64,000 nucleotides of DNA, taken from the NCBI GenBank assembly GCA_002049455.2, contig KV918869.1, forward strand, positions 1 through 64,000, in the 5' to 3' direction. Positions 11,598 through 22,845 of the stretch are shown here, in pieces (positions within the stretch are counted from its first letter, which is position 1; each line of letters opens with the position of its first letter). Both the position numbers and the translations under genes were made by a program. The notes below the pieces were generated by a model that did no database searches, was not told the DNA's origin, and was given only the letters and a program-made list of their open reading frames with translations. The stretch comes from Porphyra umbilicalis. Lineage: Eukaryota; Rhodophyta; Bangiophyceae; Bangiales; Bangiaceae.

Positions 11598-12632
11598 TTA
11601 CTGCGCACGAACTGCTGCCAAAATCCGATCAACGCGGTCAAATTGCCCGACAATGTGGCGCTGACTCAAAAAACTGGCTGCCATCGCCTGCAGCAGGTGG
11701 GGGTCATCCACCAGAGCTGGATTGAGGTAGACCAAATTTCTGATGATCACCTTGAAATCGTTGAAAACGCCTTCAATCGGCTGCATGTCGGGGCTGTATG
11801 GAGGAAGGCGGAGGAACGCGACACCGTTGGCCGTCATGAAAGCGTCCCCATCGGCGTCATGGATAGGGGCGTTGTCAAACAGCACGACGCAGTTGTCGGG
11901 CTGTAGATCCCATGAGGCCCCAGGCGTGTACACGCCGAGCTTGGGGAAGAGATGTTGAAGAAAAAGTCGCCAGTCGGCCCCCGTCAACGCCTTCTCCCGT
12001 ACGACCAAAGACATGAAGCCAAGGATGCGGCCTTGGCTGGACACCGCCATCGTTGTGCTTGTGCGAGGGACGGACCGCGGGTCACGGTCACGGAGGTGCG
12101 AGCGCTCGTGCGTCAGCGACCGGCCGTAGAGACGAAACACGTCGGACCCATCCGTGTGCGTCTCATCGACGGAGACGATGCAGCGACGAGGGATGCGCTG
12201 CCGTACGATGGCGTGCTGACGCCGGCGCTCCTCCGTCGACTCACGAAAGAGCCGCAAAATCTTTTTACGACTGAATCCAAGACGGCGAAGGTGGCGGTCA
12301 ACCGTGCTCTTAGAAAAACGGACTAGCGTCATGTCCCCCGCCGGGTCCTGACTCATCATCTTGAGCATCTCGGCGTGCTCGCGGAGCAACGCATGAGGAT
12401 GATTCCGCACGAGGTAGATAAGACCGTCCATCAGCTGCCGGTCGTACTCGAAAGCGTCGTGGTGCTTGTTCCGCCGGTCCGCGTTGCGCCACACCGACCC
12501 ACTGTCCGCGTAGTACTGCTCCCAGCGCTTCAGCTGCGTGCGCGAGACGCCAATGCTCCTGCGCACTTTGCTGCGCTCCACACCGTTGGACAGCATGGAA
12601 AGAGCAGAAGCGCGCAAGTGCTCAGAATACAT
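11598..12632 (-). CDS. IS630/Tc1-mariner-type DDE transposase
   Basis: From the ATG at 12632 the product is 344 aa, a normal length for this superfamily. Residues 7-40 form a helix-turn-helix (SIGVSRTQLKRW). The catalytic DDE triad is visible as D156 (SVDETHTDGSD), D253 (LFDNAPIHD) and E287 (SPDMQPIEGVF), with 33 residues between the last two. The reading frame is unbroken and ends AQ-TAA, as does the second copy at 45946-46979. The frame stays open upstream to 13859, but that part is Pro/Ala/Arg low complexity. No terminal inverted repeat was found, so element boundaries are unknown. By family it would cut and paste DNA at TA targets; activity is inferred only from the intact triad. Confidence 0.88.
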   Translation of the reverse strand: MYSEHLRASALSMLSNGVERSKVRRSIGVSRTQLKRWEQYYADSGSVWRNADRRNKHHDAFEYDRQLMDGLIYLVRNHPHALLREHAEMLKMMSQDPAGDMTLVRFSKSTVDRHLRRLGFSRKKILRLFRESTEERRRQHAIVRQRIPRRCIVSVDETHTDGSDVFRLYGRSLTHERSHLRDRDPRSVPRTSTTMAVSSQGRILGFMSLVVREKALTGADWRLFLQHLFPKLGVYTPGASWDLQPDNCVVLFDNAPIHDADGDAFMTANGVAFLRLPPYSPDMQPIEGVFNDFKVIIRNLVYLNPALVDDPHLLQAMAASFLSQRHIVGQFDRVDRILAAVRAQ

Positions 12633-12659
12633 CTGGCTCGAGATAGATTGAGCTCGTGC

Positions 12660-14700
12660 CGACGACAAACGGCGGCCCCTGCGCGACCGGCGGCGCCCGA
12701 GGAAGGGGAGGTGGGCAATCAGCAACGCAAAGGCGGCGACAGCGGCGTGACCGGCCGGTGTGGTCGGCGTGACCGGCCGAGGTGATCGGCGGCAGCGACG
12801 GCGGCGCCGGCGGCAGCCCGCAACGTCGGAGACGTGGCCGGCAACGACGGGCCCCCGGCGGCGACGGGCAAAGCGGCGAACGCGACGGGCGCCGGCGGCG
12901 ACGGGCGAAGCAGGCGACGGCGGCGCAACCGGCAGAGGCGTCCGGCGGCAGCGACGGCAGCAACGGCGACAGACAGCAGCGTCGTCGGCACAGGTGACGG
13001 CGCCGGGCGCCAGCGGCGGCGGGAGGAGTCGGCGGCGCAGCCGGCAGCGCCAGGCGCCAGCGGCGCCAGACGCCGACGTCGACGGCCAACCCTGCGATGC
13101 AGCCCGCTGCGCCAGACGCCGGCGGCGCCAGACGCCGACGGCGGCGGGCGAACGTTGGCGATGCAGCCCGCGGCGCCAGACACCGGCGGCGGCGGGCCAC
13201 GTCGGCGGCGCACCCGGCGTCGCCGGACGCCGGCGGCCGCGGCGGCCGCAACGGCGACGGCGTCGCAACCGCCCGGGGTAGCCGACGGCGGCGACGGCCG
13301 CCGCAACGGCTGCCGACAAAGGCGGCGGGGCAGCTGGCGGCGCCGGGCGCCAGCGGCGGCCGGCAAAGGGGCGACGGCGCCCACGGCGGCGCAACCGGGC
13401 GCGTCGCCGACAGAGGCGAAGGCAGAAAGGGCTGCGCACACCAACGTCGACGGCGCAGCCGGCGACGTCGGCGGCGCAGCCGGCGGCGCCAGATGCCGAC
13501 GGCGACGGGCGGTGTCGGCGGCGGGCGGTGTCGGCGGCGCCGCCGGCGGCGCCAGACACCTGTAGCGGCGGCCAAACCGGCGGCGCCAGACGCCTGCAGT
13601 GGCGGCCAAGACAGGCAACGGCGGCGCAACCGGCCGGGGTCGCCGACGGCGACGGCGGCGGCGGCCGCAGGCGACGACGTCGGCGGCGCAGCCGGTGGCG
13701 CCAGTCAGCGGCGGCTGCGCAGCTTGCGGCGGTGGCGGGCGACGTCGGCGGCGCAGCCGGTGGCGCCGGTCCTCGTTGGCGGCGGGCAGCGGCGGCGGCG
13801 CAGCCAGCGGCGCCGGACGCCGGCGGCAGCGGCGACCACAGACGGCGACAGCGGCGCAACCGGCCGGGGTAGCCGGCGGCGTCGGACGCCGGCGGCAGCG
13901 GCGATTACTGACGGCGACAGCGGCGCAACCGGCCGGGGTAGCCGGCGGCGGCGACGGCCGCGACGACGGCAGCTGTCAAAGGCGGCGGCGCAGCCAGTGG
14001 CGCCGCGCGCCGGCCGCGGCTGCCCCGGCCGGCGGCAGCGGGCGACTGCGGCGCAACCGGCCGAGGTGGCCGGCGGGGGGGGTCGCCGACGGCGGTAGCC
14101 TCGCCGCGACTGGCGGCTACGACGGGGCAGTCAGGCACGGTGGCGGCGACGGCACAGCGTGTCGCAGTGTGTCGCAACGGGCCACGGCGGCGCACCCGGC
14201 CGAGGTCACTGACGGAGGGGGTGGGCAATGACAGTGGCCGCGCAACCACTGGCGGCGGCGGCGGAGGCTGCAATGGTCGGCAGCGCCGGCGATGACGGCC
14301 GGTGGCGGCGGCGGCGGCCGTGGTGGTGGCAAGCGGCTGCGGCTTGCGGCGGCGGCCGTGGTGGTGGTAAGCGGCTGCGGCGGCGGGCGGCGGCTGTGGG
14401 GGGCGACGGTGGCGGCGCGGCCGGCGGCGGCAGCGGCCCAGCACACCAGGGCGGTGACACGGTTGTTCGCTGCACACCTGGGCGCGGCTGCCGAGGTCAG
14501 CAGCGTCACTGTCGGTGGCAGCGGTTCTCGTTGGCGACGACGTCACAGCTGCAGTTGGTGGCGCCGCGGCCGGTGGCAGCGGCCGACAGCGGCGACCGAC
14601 GGCGGCGTCGGGCAGCGGCCGACAGCGGCGTCCGATGGCGGCGTCGGACGGCGGCGGCGCGCCCGCCGTGCGTCAGCACAACGCCGGCTTGACGTCGGTG
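12660..14700. repeat. GC-rich degenerate minisatellite tract upstream of the transposase
   Basis: The tract is built from GGCGGCGCAACC, GGCCGGGGTAGCC and GCGCCAGACGCC-type words. A clean tandem duplication of about 66 bp lies at roughly 13840-13970. Numerous long ORFs on both strands are by-products. It lies immediately 5' of the 11598-12632 transposase on the transposase strand. Confidence 0.75.
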
Positions 14701-15430
14701 GGAGAAAACGAGCAGGGGCGTCGGCCGTGATCTTTTGCGGCGGAGCCGCACCTGCCGCAGAGAAAACGGACACGGGGCAATCTCGCTGCTTGTGCCCACA
14801 AACGATTGCATGGTGGCGGACGCGAAGACAAGCCCAAATCAGAGTTTATTCCGATGCGGGCCAGCGTTGCAGCTAAAAATCTCCCCAGATAGAGCGCTGC
14901 TTCCTTGCATGAGAAGCCCAACGACAGCGAATAAGAGCGTCTCCACCAATGGAGCCAAAGCCAAAGCCAAAAGGGCTCGTGTGCGAAACGTGTTGCCCTA
15001 CCGTTGGCTCTCCAACCGCCGAGCCAAAACTCAGCCTGTCACCTCTCAACCGCGGGCCTGGCAAGTCTGTCTAGTGCGTCGGCGCCGTTTTGTGGCCAAT
15101 CCGCCATCTGTGCGGAAGATCCTGACTTGAATGCCCTTCTCCCGAGATCGCCTGTGACCGGTCAGATGGGGCTCGGTTACTCATCGATCGAGGCAGGAAT
15201 CCAATGATGATCGCGCCAAAATCACAGGAAAAGGGCGGTCAGAACGTGTTGGATCTCGCAATTAAGTCGACTCGTTCTGGAATTAATCGCGCCCAGACGA
15301 GGCACTTCGGGCTTGGAGCTCGCATGAAGCAGGCAAGCCATCCGCGTCGACTGACATCACGCCGTCGTCTTCCCGCGCCGCCCGCCCCCGCGTTCGAGCA
15401 CAACTCTCCGTCTGTCTCCTTTACTTTCCG

Positions 15431-17099
15431 ATGTCCGACGCAGACGATGCAGGCAGCATGCTGGCCATTGCCACGGCGTTCGCCAATGACGATGACGACG
15501 ACGTCGCAGCCGCCGTACTTGCAGCTCAACACCACATTGACTTGCTCGCGCATGCGAGTGATGTCTTGGAGAGCAACCCGCGTCCGGGGTCGTTTCTGGG
15601 CAAGTCCCCCAACAAGAAGCGTGATTTTCGTTTGGGGGAAGCAGCTCACCTGCGAGACTATTTCGGTGTGGATGGACAACCACCCATTTATGATGAGACT
15701 GACTTTGAGCGCCGGTTCCGCCTACCTCGTATCGTTTTCGACCGCGTGTATCGCGCCTTGGCATGTGAACCGTACTTTCAGCAGCGGGTCAACGCCACAG
15801 GGCAGCCCCAGTCGTCTACATTGGCTAAGATATCGGCTGCTCTGAGGGTGCTGGCCTACGGTGAGGCTTCCGACCGCCCAGATGAGTACGTTCGTTTGTC
15901 CGAGTCAACCATTAATGAGACTGTCCGTCGCTTTGCTCGCTGTGTCGTTGACAAATTTAAGCCTGTGTACCTCCGCAAGCCCACAAGAGCAGATTTGGAG
16001 CGTATTATGAAGGAGTACGAGGAGGCTGGCTTCCCGGGGTGCATGGGGTGCGTCGACTGCTCGCACTGGCAATGGGCTAGTTGCCCAGTCGCGCAGCATG
16101 GACAATACCAGGGTAAGTCTGGGAAGCGAACGGTTGTGATGGAAACAGTGGCGGACAAGGATCTCTATCTTTGGCATTTTTTCTGTGGCTTGCCCGGCGC
16201 TATGAATGACTTGAACGTCATGGCTTTTTCTCCTCTTTTTCAGTCGATGATTGCTGGTACCTTTCCTCCCCCCATTCCCTACACAGTTAATGGAGTCGAG
16301 CGGACCTTGCCTTACTTCCTTTGTGACGGGATCTATCCCAAGTATCCGGTACTTATGGGTACATCACAGGGAGACAGCGACAAGGAGAAGTTCTTTGCCT
16401 CATGGCAAGAGGGGAGGCGCAAGGACGCCGAGCGCGTGTACGCCGCCTATTTCCAGGAGTGGCAAATTATGGCGAGGCCGTCGCGCTTTCGGCACGTCGA
16501 GACGATGAAGGACATCGCCACGTGCTGTGCCATTCTACACAACATGGTTGTTGTTCACCGCCGCAAAGAGAAGCACGTTCCACCGCCGCGTACGTTACAA
16601 GACCTCTCCACACCCGCGTTTGTGCTGAGCTTTCCACTTTCTTTTTCCACAACGTTGCCGAGTCAGCTGCTGACATTTGTTTCGACGTCTGTTTCTCCAC
16701 GAGACCGCGACCTCCTTTTTGCTTTCCCTCCGCCTTTGTGTTCCTCTTGTGCTGTCTCGTGCAGAGAGACGCTCGGAGCCATGCCCTCCGGGCTCAACTG
16801 CCGACACCGGTGGGCTGGGTCCTGGTACCGGCTGGGGTGGGGACGTTGCCAACGGCGGAGGTCACGAAGGGGATGGAGCCGGTAACCCCGGACATGCGGG
16901 TGTCGCCGGTGCTGTTGCCGGCAGCGCGTATGGGACTGCCGGTGGCGCTGCACCGGCTGGGACCGATGCCCTAGACCCACGGGAGGCGCACGTGCTACGC
17001 TTACAGTCTGCACGTAGCCGGGTGACCAGCCAAGCCGAGCACGACAAGCTCAAGAAAGACCTCGTCGAACACATCTGGGCGAGGCGACCAGACGCCTAG
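15431..17099 (+). CDS. PIF/Harbinger transposase (Plant_tran type), two exons
   Basis: Exon 1 is 15431-16589 and exon 2 is 16765-17099. The intron starts GTACGT and ends in a pyrimidine-rich tract plus CAG, and splicing keeps the frame to give 497 aa. A DDE nuclease domain follows an acidic N-terminus: D209 in GCVDCSHWQW, then GLPGAMNDLNV, D299 in LCDGIYPKYP, and E334 in KDAERVY as probable third catalytic residue. The exon-2 product is Gly-rich and ends with EHDKLKKDLVEHIW, a tail seen in plant-type Harbinger proteins. Without splicing the ORF would run to 16885 with an implausible Ser/Arg/Cys tail. It acts at the element's terminal repeats and by family needs the Myb-like partner encoded nearby. 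Confidence 0.92.
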
Positions 17100-17721
17100 C
17101 CAGAGCCAACTGAGAACAAGGCGGAGGTTCTCGACTGATATATAAAAAAATGAACGATGAACCGTCACAACAACTTGACAAAAAAAGAATGCAGATAAAG
17201 AAAAAAAAACATCGCAAAACACAACAGAGTTGCACATTCGGCAACGCGCAGCACCGCTACCACCGCGCGCCGCCACCACCCCCCCGCCGCGCCCCACCGC
17301 TTGGCCGCCACCGCCGCCACCAGCAGCACCGCCGCCCCCGCGCGCCGCCACCACCCCCCCGCCGCGCCCCACCGCTTGACGTGGTGCACGCGGCGGCGGC
17401 GGCGGCGGCGGCGCCGCGCGCCAACAGCGGCGCCGCCGCCGTCGGCCAATCGTGGGGAGGGGGGGGGGGGGGCGGCCAACGCCGACGGCGGCCGCGCCTC
17501 GCCCGCCTCCCCGGCAGCTCGGGCGGTCTTGCGCAATGTCGCTGTCGGTGGTGTGGGACGCAGGCGTTGCCGCCGCTGTGCGGCGCGGCGTCGGCGGCGC
17601 AGCCGTCGACGCCGCGCCGCATAGAGGCGGCGACGCTTGTGTCCCGCACCGGCGACTGCGGTTTTGGGCGAGGCCGGACGGGCGGTCGGGGCAAGGCCGC
17701 TACGGAATCTCCGGAAGGAAG

Positions 17722-18748
17722 TTACTGCCGATTGGCGTCGGCTGCCCCGTGGCCGCCCACTCCGTGCTTGACACGATTCTCTTCCCCTTCTCCTCCACTC
17801 TCCCCGCTCCAGTCACCTCGCCCCACGCTCCCTCCTCTGCGGCTCCCCCGCGCTTCACCGCGACCGCCACGCCCGTCAGCGCGCCCCCCGCGCCCTGCAC
17901 CGCGCCTCCCGCGCACGCTTCCACTGGATACGCTGGCGCCATCACCTCCGGGCGAACGCACGGCGTCCCCAGGTGCTCGCTGCGGGTCCGATACAGCGGC
18001 GTGCGCTACCACATCGCGTCGATTGCGGTCGCCATCGCTCGCGCTCGCACCGCCCCGCACGGCACGGCCGGCAGCGTCGGCTGCCTCTGCCGCCCGTGAA
18101 GCCAGACGTCCAGCCCGCGCCGCCGTGCGGCGCGCCAGCGCCTCAGCTTCGCGGTCTGCAAAGTCCTGCAGTCGTGCAACTTCGGCGGCCTCGCGCTCCC
18201 GTGTCACCGCGGCCTTCTCCTCAGCCAAACGGGCGTTTCTGTCTTCTTCGGCCATTTCGGCGGCGATTCGGGCCGCAGTCCGATCGTGGAAGTCTCGTGC
18301 AGCTTGCGTGCCACGCATCGCCGCCGAACTGAAAAAAATAGAACGCTCCATGTGCTTCAGGGATTGGGCCTTGCCAGCTGAAGCGTCAGTCAACTCTTTC
18401 ACCCGCTTGTTCAGTGCGGCGGAGGCGGCCAATAGCCCGGCCTGCTCCTTCGTCCTCTTGGAACCCATCGGGAGGGAGCCGAGCTGGCGCGCAGCCATAG
18501 GTGAAGCAGCTCCGCCCTCCTCCGATGCGCCCCCCTCCGCAGCCGCTGCTGCGGACCCATCTCCGGCACCACGAGCGACACCTAGTGTCCGGATAGTTCT
18601 CTCGCTGCGCCAACATGTCAATACGAATGCCCTCAAAAAACGCGAGCGACTTCAGGCCCGTCCCCACGTCAGCCCTGTTGGACCTCGCGATCCACCCCTT
18701 AGTGATCCCGCGCTCCTCTCCCTCCGTCCACCCAACACCCTTGGTCAT
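17722..18748 (-). pseudogene. Harbinger accessory Myb/SANT-like protein, one frame break
   Basis: Reading leftward, the frame from ATG 18748 begins MTKGVGWTEGEERGITKGW, then VGTGLKSLAFFEGIRIDM. This is the trihelix/Myb-like DNA-binding pattern of PIF ORF1 proteins, including the conserved GT-x-K-x3-FF element. Near 18590 the good reading moves to another frame, which continues with GSKRTKEQAGLLAASAALNK and a long charged helix rich in Ala, Glu and Arg (coiled coil) and ends in an Arg/Gly-rich tail at 17722. No convincing intron explains the switch, so I treat it as a frameshift. It is convergent with the transposase inside the same element, where its family partner role is targeting the transposase to DNA. 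Confidence 0.7.
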
Positions 18749-19029
18749 TGCGGTGGGAATGTGTACGGCGGGGTTGCCTCGAGGCCGACGCAGGTGCTTG
18801 CCGGTGCTCGTCTCGGGGAAGGGGACGGTCGTGACGACGACGGCCGACAGCGCAGAATGCGACCACGGCCAACGATGCCACTACGGTGGAGGGTGCGTGA
18901 TTGAGCTGCCATCGATCGTCGTGAGAATTTGTGGAGTTTCGAACTCATAAGCCTCACTTACATCCAAACTCCTGGGCGATCGACCGCGGTCGCTCGAAGC
19001 GCAAGCTTGCACGGGCGACGCTCCCGGTA

Positions 19030-20392
19030 CACTGCGGGTCGGTATTTCATCGCCGGGATAGTTCTAAATTTGCCGGCTTGTAAATCTATAACGAGTAGAC
19101 GCGAAAGAATGTTCTGAGATAGCCATGCAAAGCTCCTGTGAGATGGCCTCAGCATGATTCGGAGGATCATGTGCACAACAGTTCCGTCGATCAGCGAAAA
19201 TCCTACATTTCGGATTGCCTGATTCTCGAGTGACCTCTGTGATTCGGCAGTTCATCACTACAGTTCTGGACTCGTTCAACGGATCATCTTCGGAACTGAC
19301 TCTGGGATCGTTCCAGAAGCAGTGTCATCCTGACCCAGAGATCATCTCGGGGACTGTCATTCGAAAAAAAAGTGAGGACTTGTTCAACTGATAGTCTGAC
19401 TGCCTCTTCCGTAAACAAAATGTCTGCCTATTCCGTCAACAGTGTGAACAAAATCCTTTTGACACTCTCTCCGTTCAGACCAATGCCCATCGTGGAATCT
19501 GACATATCATTCATGCGCTTGTGTCTCTGGTGCGAGTGCTTCTGATACGTATTGAACCGGGGCATTGCGAATATTGAACCGGGGGATTGCGAGTTCGGGA
19601 CGTGCTGAGTTAGGATGGCAGCGGACGAGATTGCCATTGAGCTGAGGACGAATTTACTGCGCGTGTGGGAGACCCAATCATTCATAAATCGGGACTGGGT
19701 GCGTCCGGGACTTCACGGTATTCTTCATGTGCGAGCCGACGCATGTTTACCCAGTTCCCATCCCCTCTGCGCCGGGAAACAACGTGTCGGTCGCACGACT
19801 ACCAAGTCACATTGAGGCTCCCTCTGCACTCGTTTCGTGGCCCAGGAGCGACGCCCCATGGGCAGGTCTTGCTCTCTGATCGGTTTCGGCAGACCCTCCT
19901 CACGACGTCACTCGAAGTAGTCCAGGCTATCATCTACGATCGAGTCCTTGAGACAGGAATCTAGATCAATCTTGCGCACTCGTTCACTCAATCTATGACG
20001 ACGGTCCCCAGGATGATTGTACTCCGACGCCAGGACAGTCCTGAGCACGATCCACAGGATGATCTTACTCCCACTTCAGGACAGTTCTCAGCACGATACG
20101 CAGAACGATCAGAACCAGCGAATCGGAATGATCCTTCATGAGCATGGGGCAGCAACTTCGCCGGACAATTGCCGAATCTGCAGGTGCTGGTGTGAGGATG
20201 ATTCCCACTGAATATCGGTGCAGATGGTCTTCGAGCACTTCTGAACTCCACTGCGGGCTTTGTCTCCAAGATCTACAAAAAGTGGGCATAATTTGATCGC
20301 ATGATCAATGTGCGACAGTTCTGCGAACCGTCGGTGGGCGAGTTCGAATCTGGCAGTTCTCAGTTTTAAGGAATCGGGGACAAAACGCTGTG
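19030..20392. mobile_element. 1.36-kb non-coding repeat, copy A (nested in Harbinger)
   Basis: It matches 60380-61720 in the same orientation with only scattered differences and a small extra segment near 19565. The ends are CACTGCGG and CGCTGTG, giving weak inverted termini of the form CAC(T/A)GCG. Copy A is flanked by TA on both sides and copy B by CA on both sides, consistent with a 2-bp target duplication. No ORF with a motif is present, so it looks like a non-autonomous DNA transposon. GC content is clearly lower than in the surroundings. Confidence 0.75.
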
Positions 20393-20739
20393 TACTGTCT
20401 GCACGCCACGGGTCACGCAATCCATTGGCGTAGGTTGGATTGAAACGAAACCAGGTGTTTGCCAAACGTCTGGGGGCGCTTCCAAACAGGCCGGTTTGGA
20501 GTGGCGCGCCTCCAAAGCGGCTTGTTTGGAGTAGCGCTGCCGTTGAAGATCCAAAACTAGAGCAATCGCGTGTGAGGGACACGAGGTCGATTAGATGACT
20601 AGAATATGTGACCAGAGTCTATTTTTGGACCGTCACACCCTAGTTTTGGATCGCATCCCAGCCACCAATGCCCGTTTGGCAAAACGGTGCCACGTTTAGG
20701 CGTTTGGGTGTTTTGATCCATTGGTGGAGACGCTCTAAG

Positions 20740-21757
20740 GAGAAGGACGGGAGTGTCGACCTTTAGTCTGGAGCTTGCAACACCTTTTACCGGGGCACAA
20801 ACGCCGCTCACCCATTGGCCGTGAATCGACGGCTGCCCCTTACAGCACGATGTGGGAACGATGCTTCTTGATCGGCGGTGTGTCCATTTTTGGGGGAAGT
20901 GCCATAAACTTTGCGTTTGCTGTTGGCGGAAAATGTTGGATGAGGCCTGCCGTCTGAAGAGACAGGCCCTGTGCAGTATTAAGGGTGTCGTATACTTGGA
21001 ACGCTCGTCGAAAGAATGGAACGGCACATAATTCGATTCCAGCCTGTTTGCCCGTCATGTCGTCTGCGCACGAGACATCAAAGGAAATTTTACAGCCAAG
21101 ATGGATACACCACCAGCAGAAAAATGCATAGGATGGAAGATGAGCTTCTGCTCTTTCCATACATGTCTCCTACAGGCAGGATGCTTTTCTGCTTCTTCTC
21201 ACTTGGTGGCTGTTTGTAAAGAGACAACGGATCCCTTGACAAAGTCAAGGATCATTGCGGATTGACCCGGCAACGCTGCCGTCAACTCGATCGACGTAAG
21301 TTCACCCTTCAGGAAGTGTGTGGCTGGCATTCGATTGCGTCGTCGCGGACCTCTGTTCTCCTCCACAGAACAATCCAATCGACTGTGGATCACGTGTGCA
21401 CTTGTCGTTCCAGAGTATCGACGATTCGGCACCGGCAGGACTTGGCGGGGCGACATCCTCGCGCTATAAAGCACACGTGAAGGAGTACAAAAGAGCATAC
21501 GGTACCTAGGAGGCACTTGAAGAGATTCTCATGGGCTTTTTTGTCATGTGTTTTGCTCACAGTGACTCATGGCGGTTGATGTGGAAAAAAAAAAAAAGCA
21601 GAAAGTGTTCCGAACATCCGACACCCTTAATAGTCCCAAAACCGTTGTGCCACGCAAGGGCGTTTTTAGCCGGCATCAGCGCCACAAGGCTTGTGATTGG
21701 CAGCTACAATTCAGAATATCCTTCAAGTTATCATTTGTACCCTCAGGTTCTTGTAGA
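20740..21757. other. no recognisable gene; lower GC
   Basis: Lower-GC sequence between the Harbinger right end and the next repeat. Short ORFs exist (for example 21199-21516 minus) but show no motif. Confidence 0.5.
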
Positions 21758-22406
21758 TTCCCTGGCCTTTAGGACAGGGTGCTCTCAAAGTGTAGTGATG
21801 CACACATATACTTAGATAACGGGACTTGATCTCCGTTTCAGATGTGGCAGTCTGCATTCGTGTCCTCAGGGATCTGAGGGCGTGTCAGCGTTGGAAGGGT
21901 CCCGATGACGCTAAAAAGCGAATAGAGTTACGTGGCTGAGAAGGACTCTCCTGCCACAAGGGTCACAGGGCCCGGACGGCGTCTGCCCCTCTGCCCCACC
22001 CCACCGCCCCGAGTTGCGCGCGGCGACCGCGCGCAGCGACTTCCGGGGTTCGACGCGCCCACGATGACCCGCGGGTGATCGTACCTGCGCGTCGTCTTCT
22101 GTTGCGGCGGCGCGTCGGCGGTTGCTGACGCCACCTAGCGGCGCGGTTGGAGGCGCCCCATCGCGCGGCGATCAGTCCCACCCGCCTCCTGTGGGCGTCG
22201 CGCGACGCCGGCGGGCCGCCGCCGCTGCGGTGGCGGCGGCGGCACCCCTTTCCCCGCCCCACATTCTCCCCGCCACGGCAGCGTGGCTGTACGTGCCCCC
22301 GTGCGCGCTCGCGGCTATGGAGCCGGCCGGCGTGCCCGGTGTCGATGCGTCGCCGAGCGCGCCACCGCCCTGAAGGCCAGGGTATTGCACGCACGTGCCT
22401 GGAATT
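21758..22406. mobile_element. short dispersed repeat, copy C
   Basis: It is nearly identical to 49388-50105 apart from a block of about 70 bp missing here. The left end begins CCCTGGCCTTTAGGACAGGG. An inverted match, CCCTGGCCTTCAGGGCGGTG on the opposite strand, lies close to the right end (near 22363-22382). The right boundary of similarity is GCACGTGCCTGGAATT. The interior is GC-rich with no credible ORF. Flanks GATT and AATT hint at a 4-bp target site. It is most likely a MITE-like non-autonomous element. Confidence 0.7.
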
Positions 22407-22845
22407 AACGAATGCTGGGTGGACCCACGCAGTGCCGGTCGTACTGTTCGATATCCCTTGCAGACTCTGCTATCTGTTCAGCCAATAAGCGGAGTGGAGA
22501 CTGTTCTTTCGGCTGGCCAACCAGAGGCTCTTTTCCGGGAGACAGTGTGCTCATTGGTTCGAGGTCCGTAGCGCTCCGCGTGCTTACTGTAAGGAGATTG
22601 CGTCCTTCAGTTCACGAGAGCTGCGAGTTTTTGCGGAACGTATAAATAACCCTAACCCAGACCAGAATTCAAAGGTTTGCACCCAGAAGCCGCCCTCGCG
22701 GTCATCCAAGGCGGGTTTGACTTGCTCCTGTGGGTCCCGCCCCGTCCAACATCGTCTTTGAATGGCACTACGGTTTTGGTACTACTGCTGCTATTGGACC
22801 GACGTGGGAGCAGATGGCCATTCCTTTTTTCTGCTTCCCCGCGCC
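22407..22845. other. 3' flank of CEBPZ; no gene
   Basis: No gene seen. It contains TAACCCTAACCC at about 22649, only two telomere-like units, and would hold the 3' UTR of the minus-strand CEBPZ gene. Confidence 0.5.

Larger units (their letters stand above)
14935..20735. mobile_element. PIF/Harbinger DNA transposon with nested insertion
   Basis: The left end GAGCGTCTCCACCAATGGA (14935-14953) is repeated inverted and perfectly at the right end (20717-20735). Both ends are flanked by TAA (14932-14934 and 20736-20738), the 3-bp TWA/TAA target duplication typical of PIF/Harbinger. Inside are the two ORFs expected of the superfamily: a transposase on the plus strand and a Myb/SANT-like protein on the minus strand, arranged convergently. 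The 5.8-kb total includes a 1.36-kb unrelated repeat at 19030-20392, so the original element was about 4.4 kb. The transposase frame is intact and the Myb-like ORF has one frame change. A 75-bp tandem duplication lies near 17265-17380. Confidence 0.88.

Noticed and set aside
12633..13859. N-terminal extension of the Tc1-like transposase (frame open to 13859)
   Set aside because: Pure Pro/Ala/Arg low complexity over a minisatellite; the second copy starts at the equivalent Met and shows no such extension.
17150..18904. 584-codon plus ORF inside the Harbinger element
   Set aside because: It is the shadow of the minus-strand Myb-like ORF, which carries the recognisable motifs.
22645..22662. telomere-like TAACCCTAACCC
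   Set aside because: Only two units, far from any array; no evidence of a telomere or interstitial telomeric tract.
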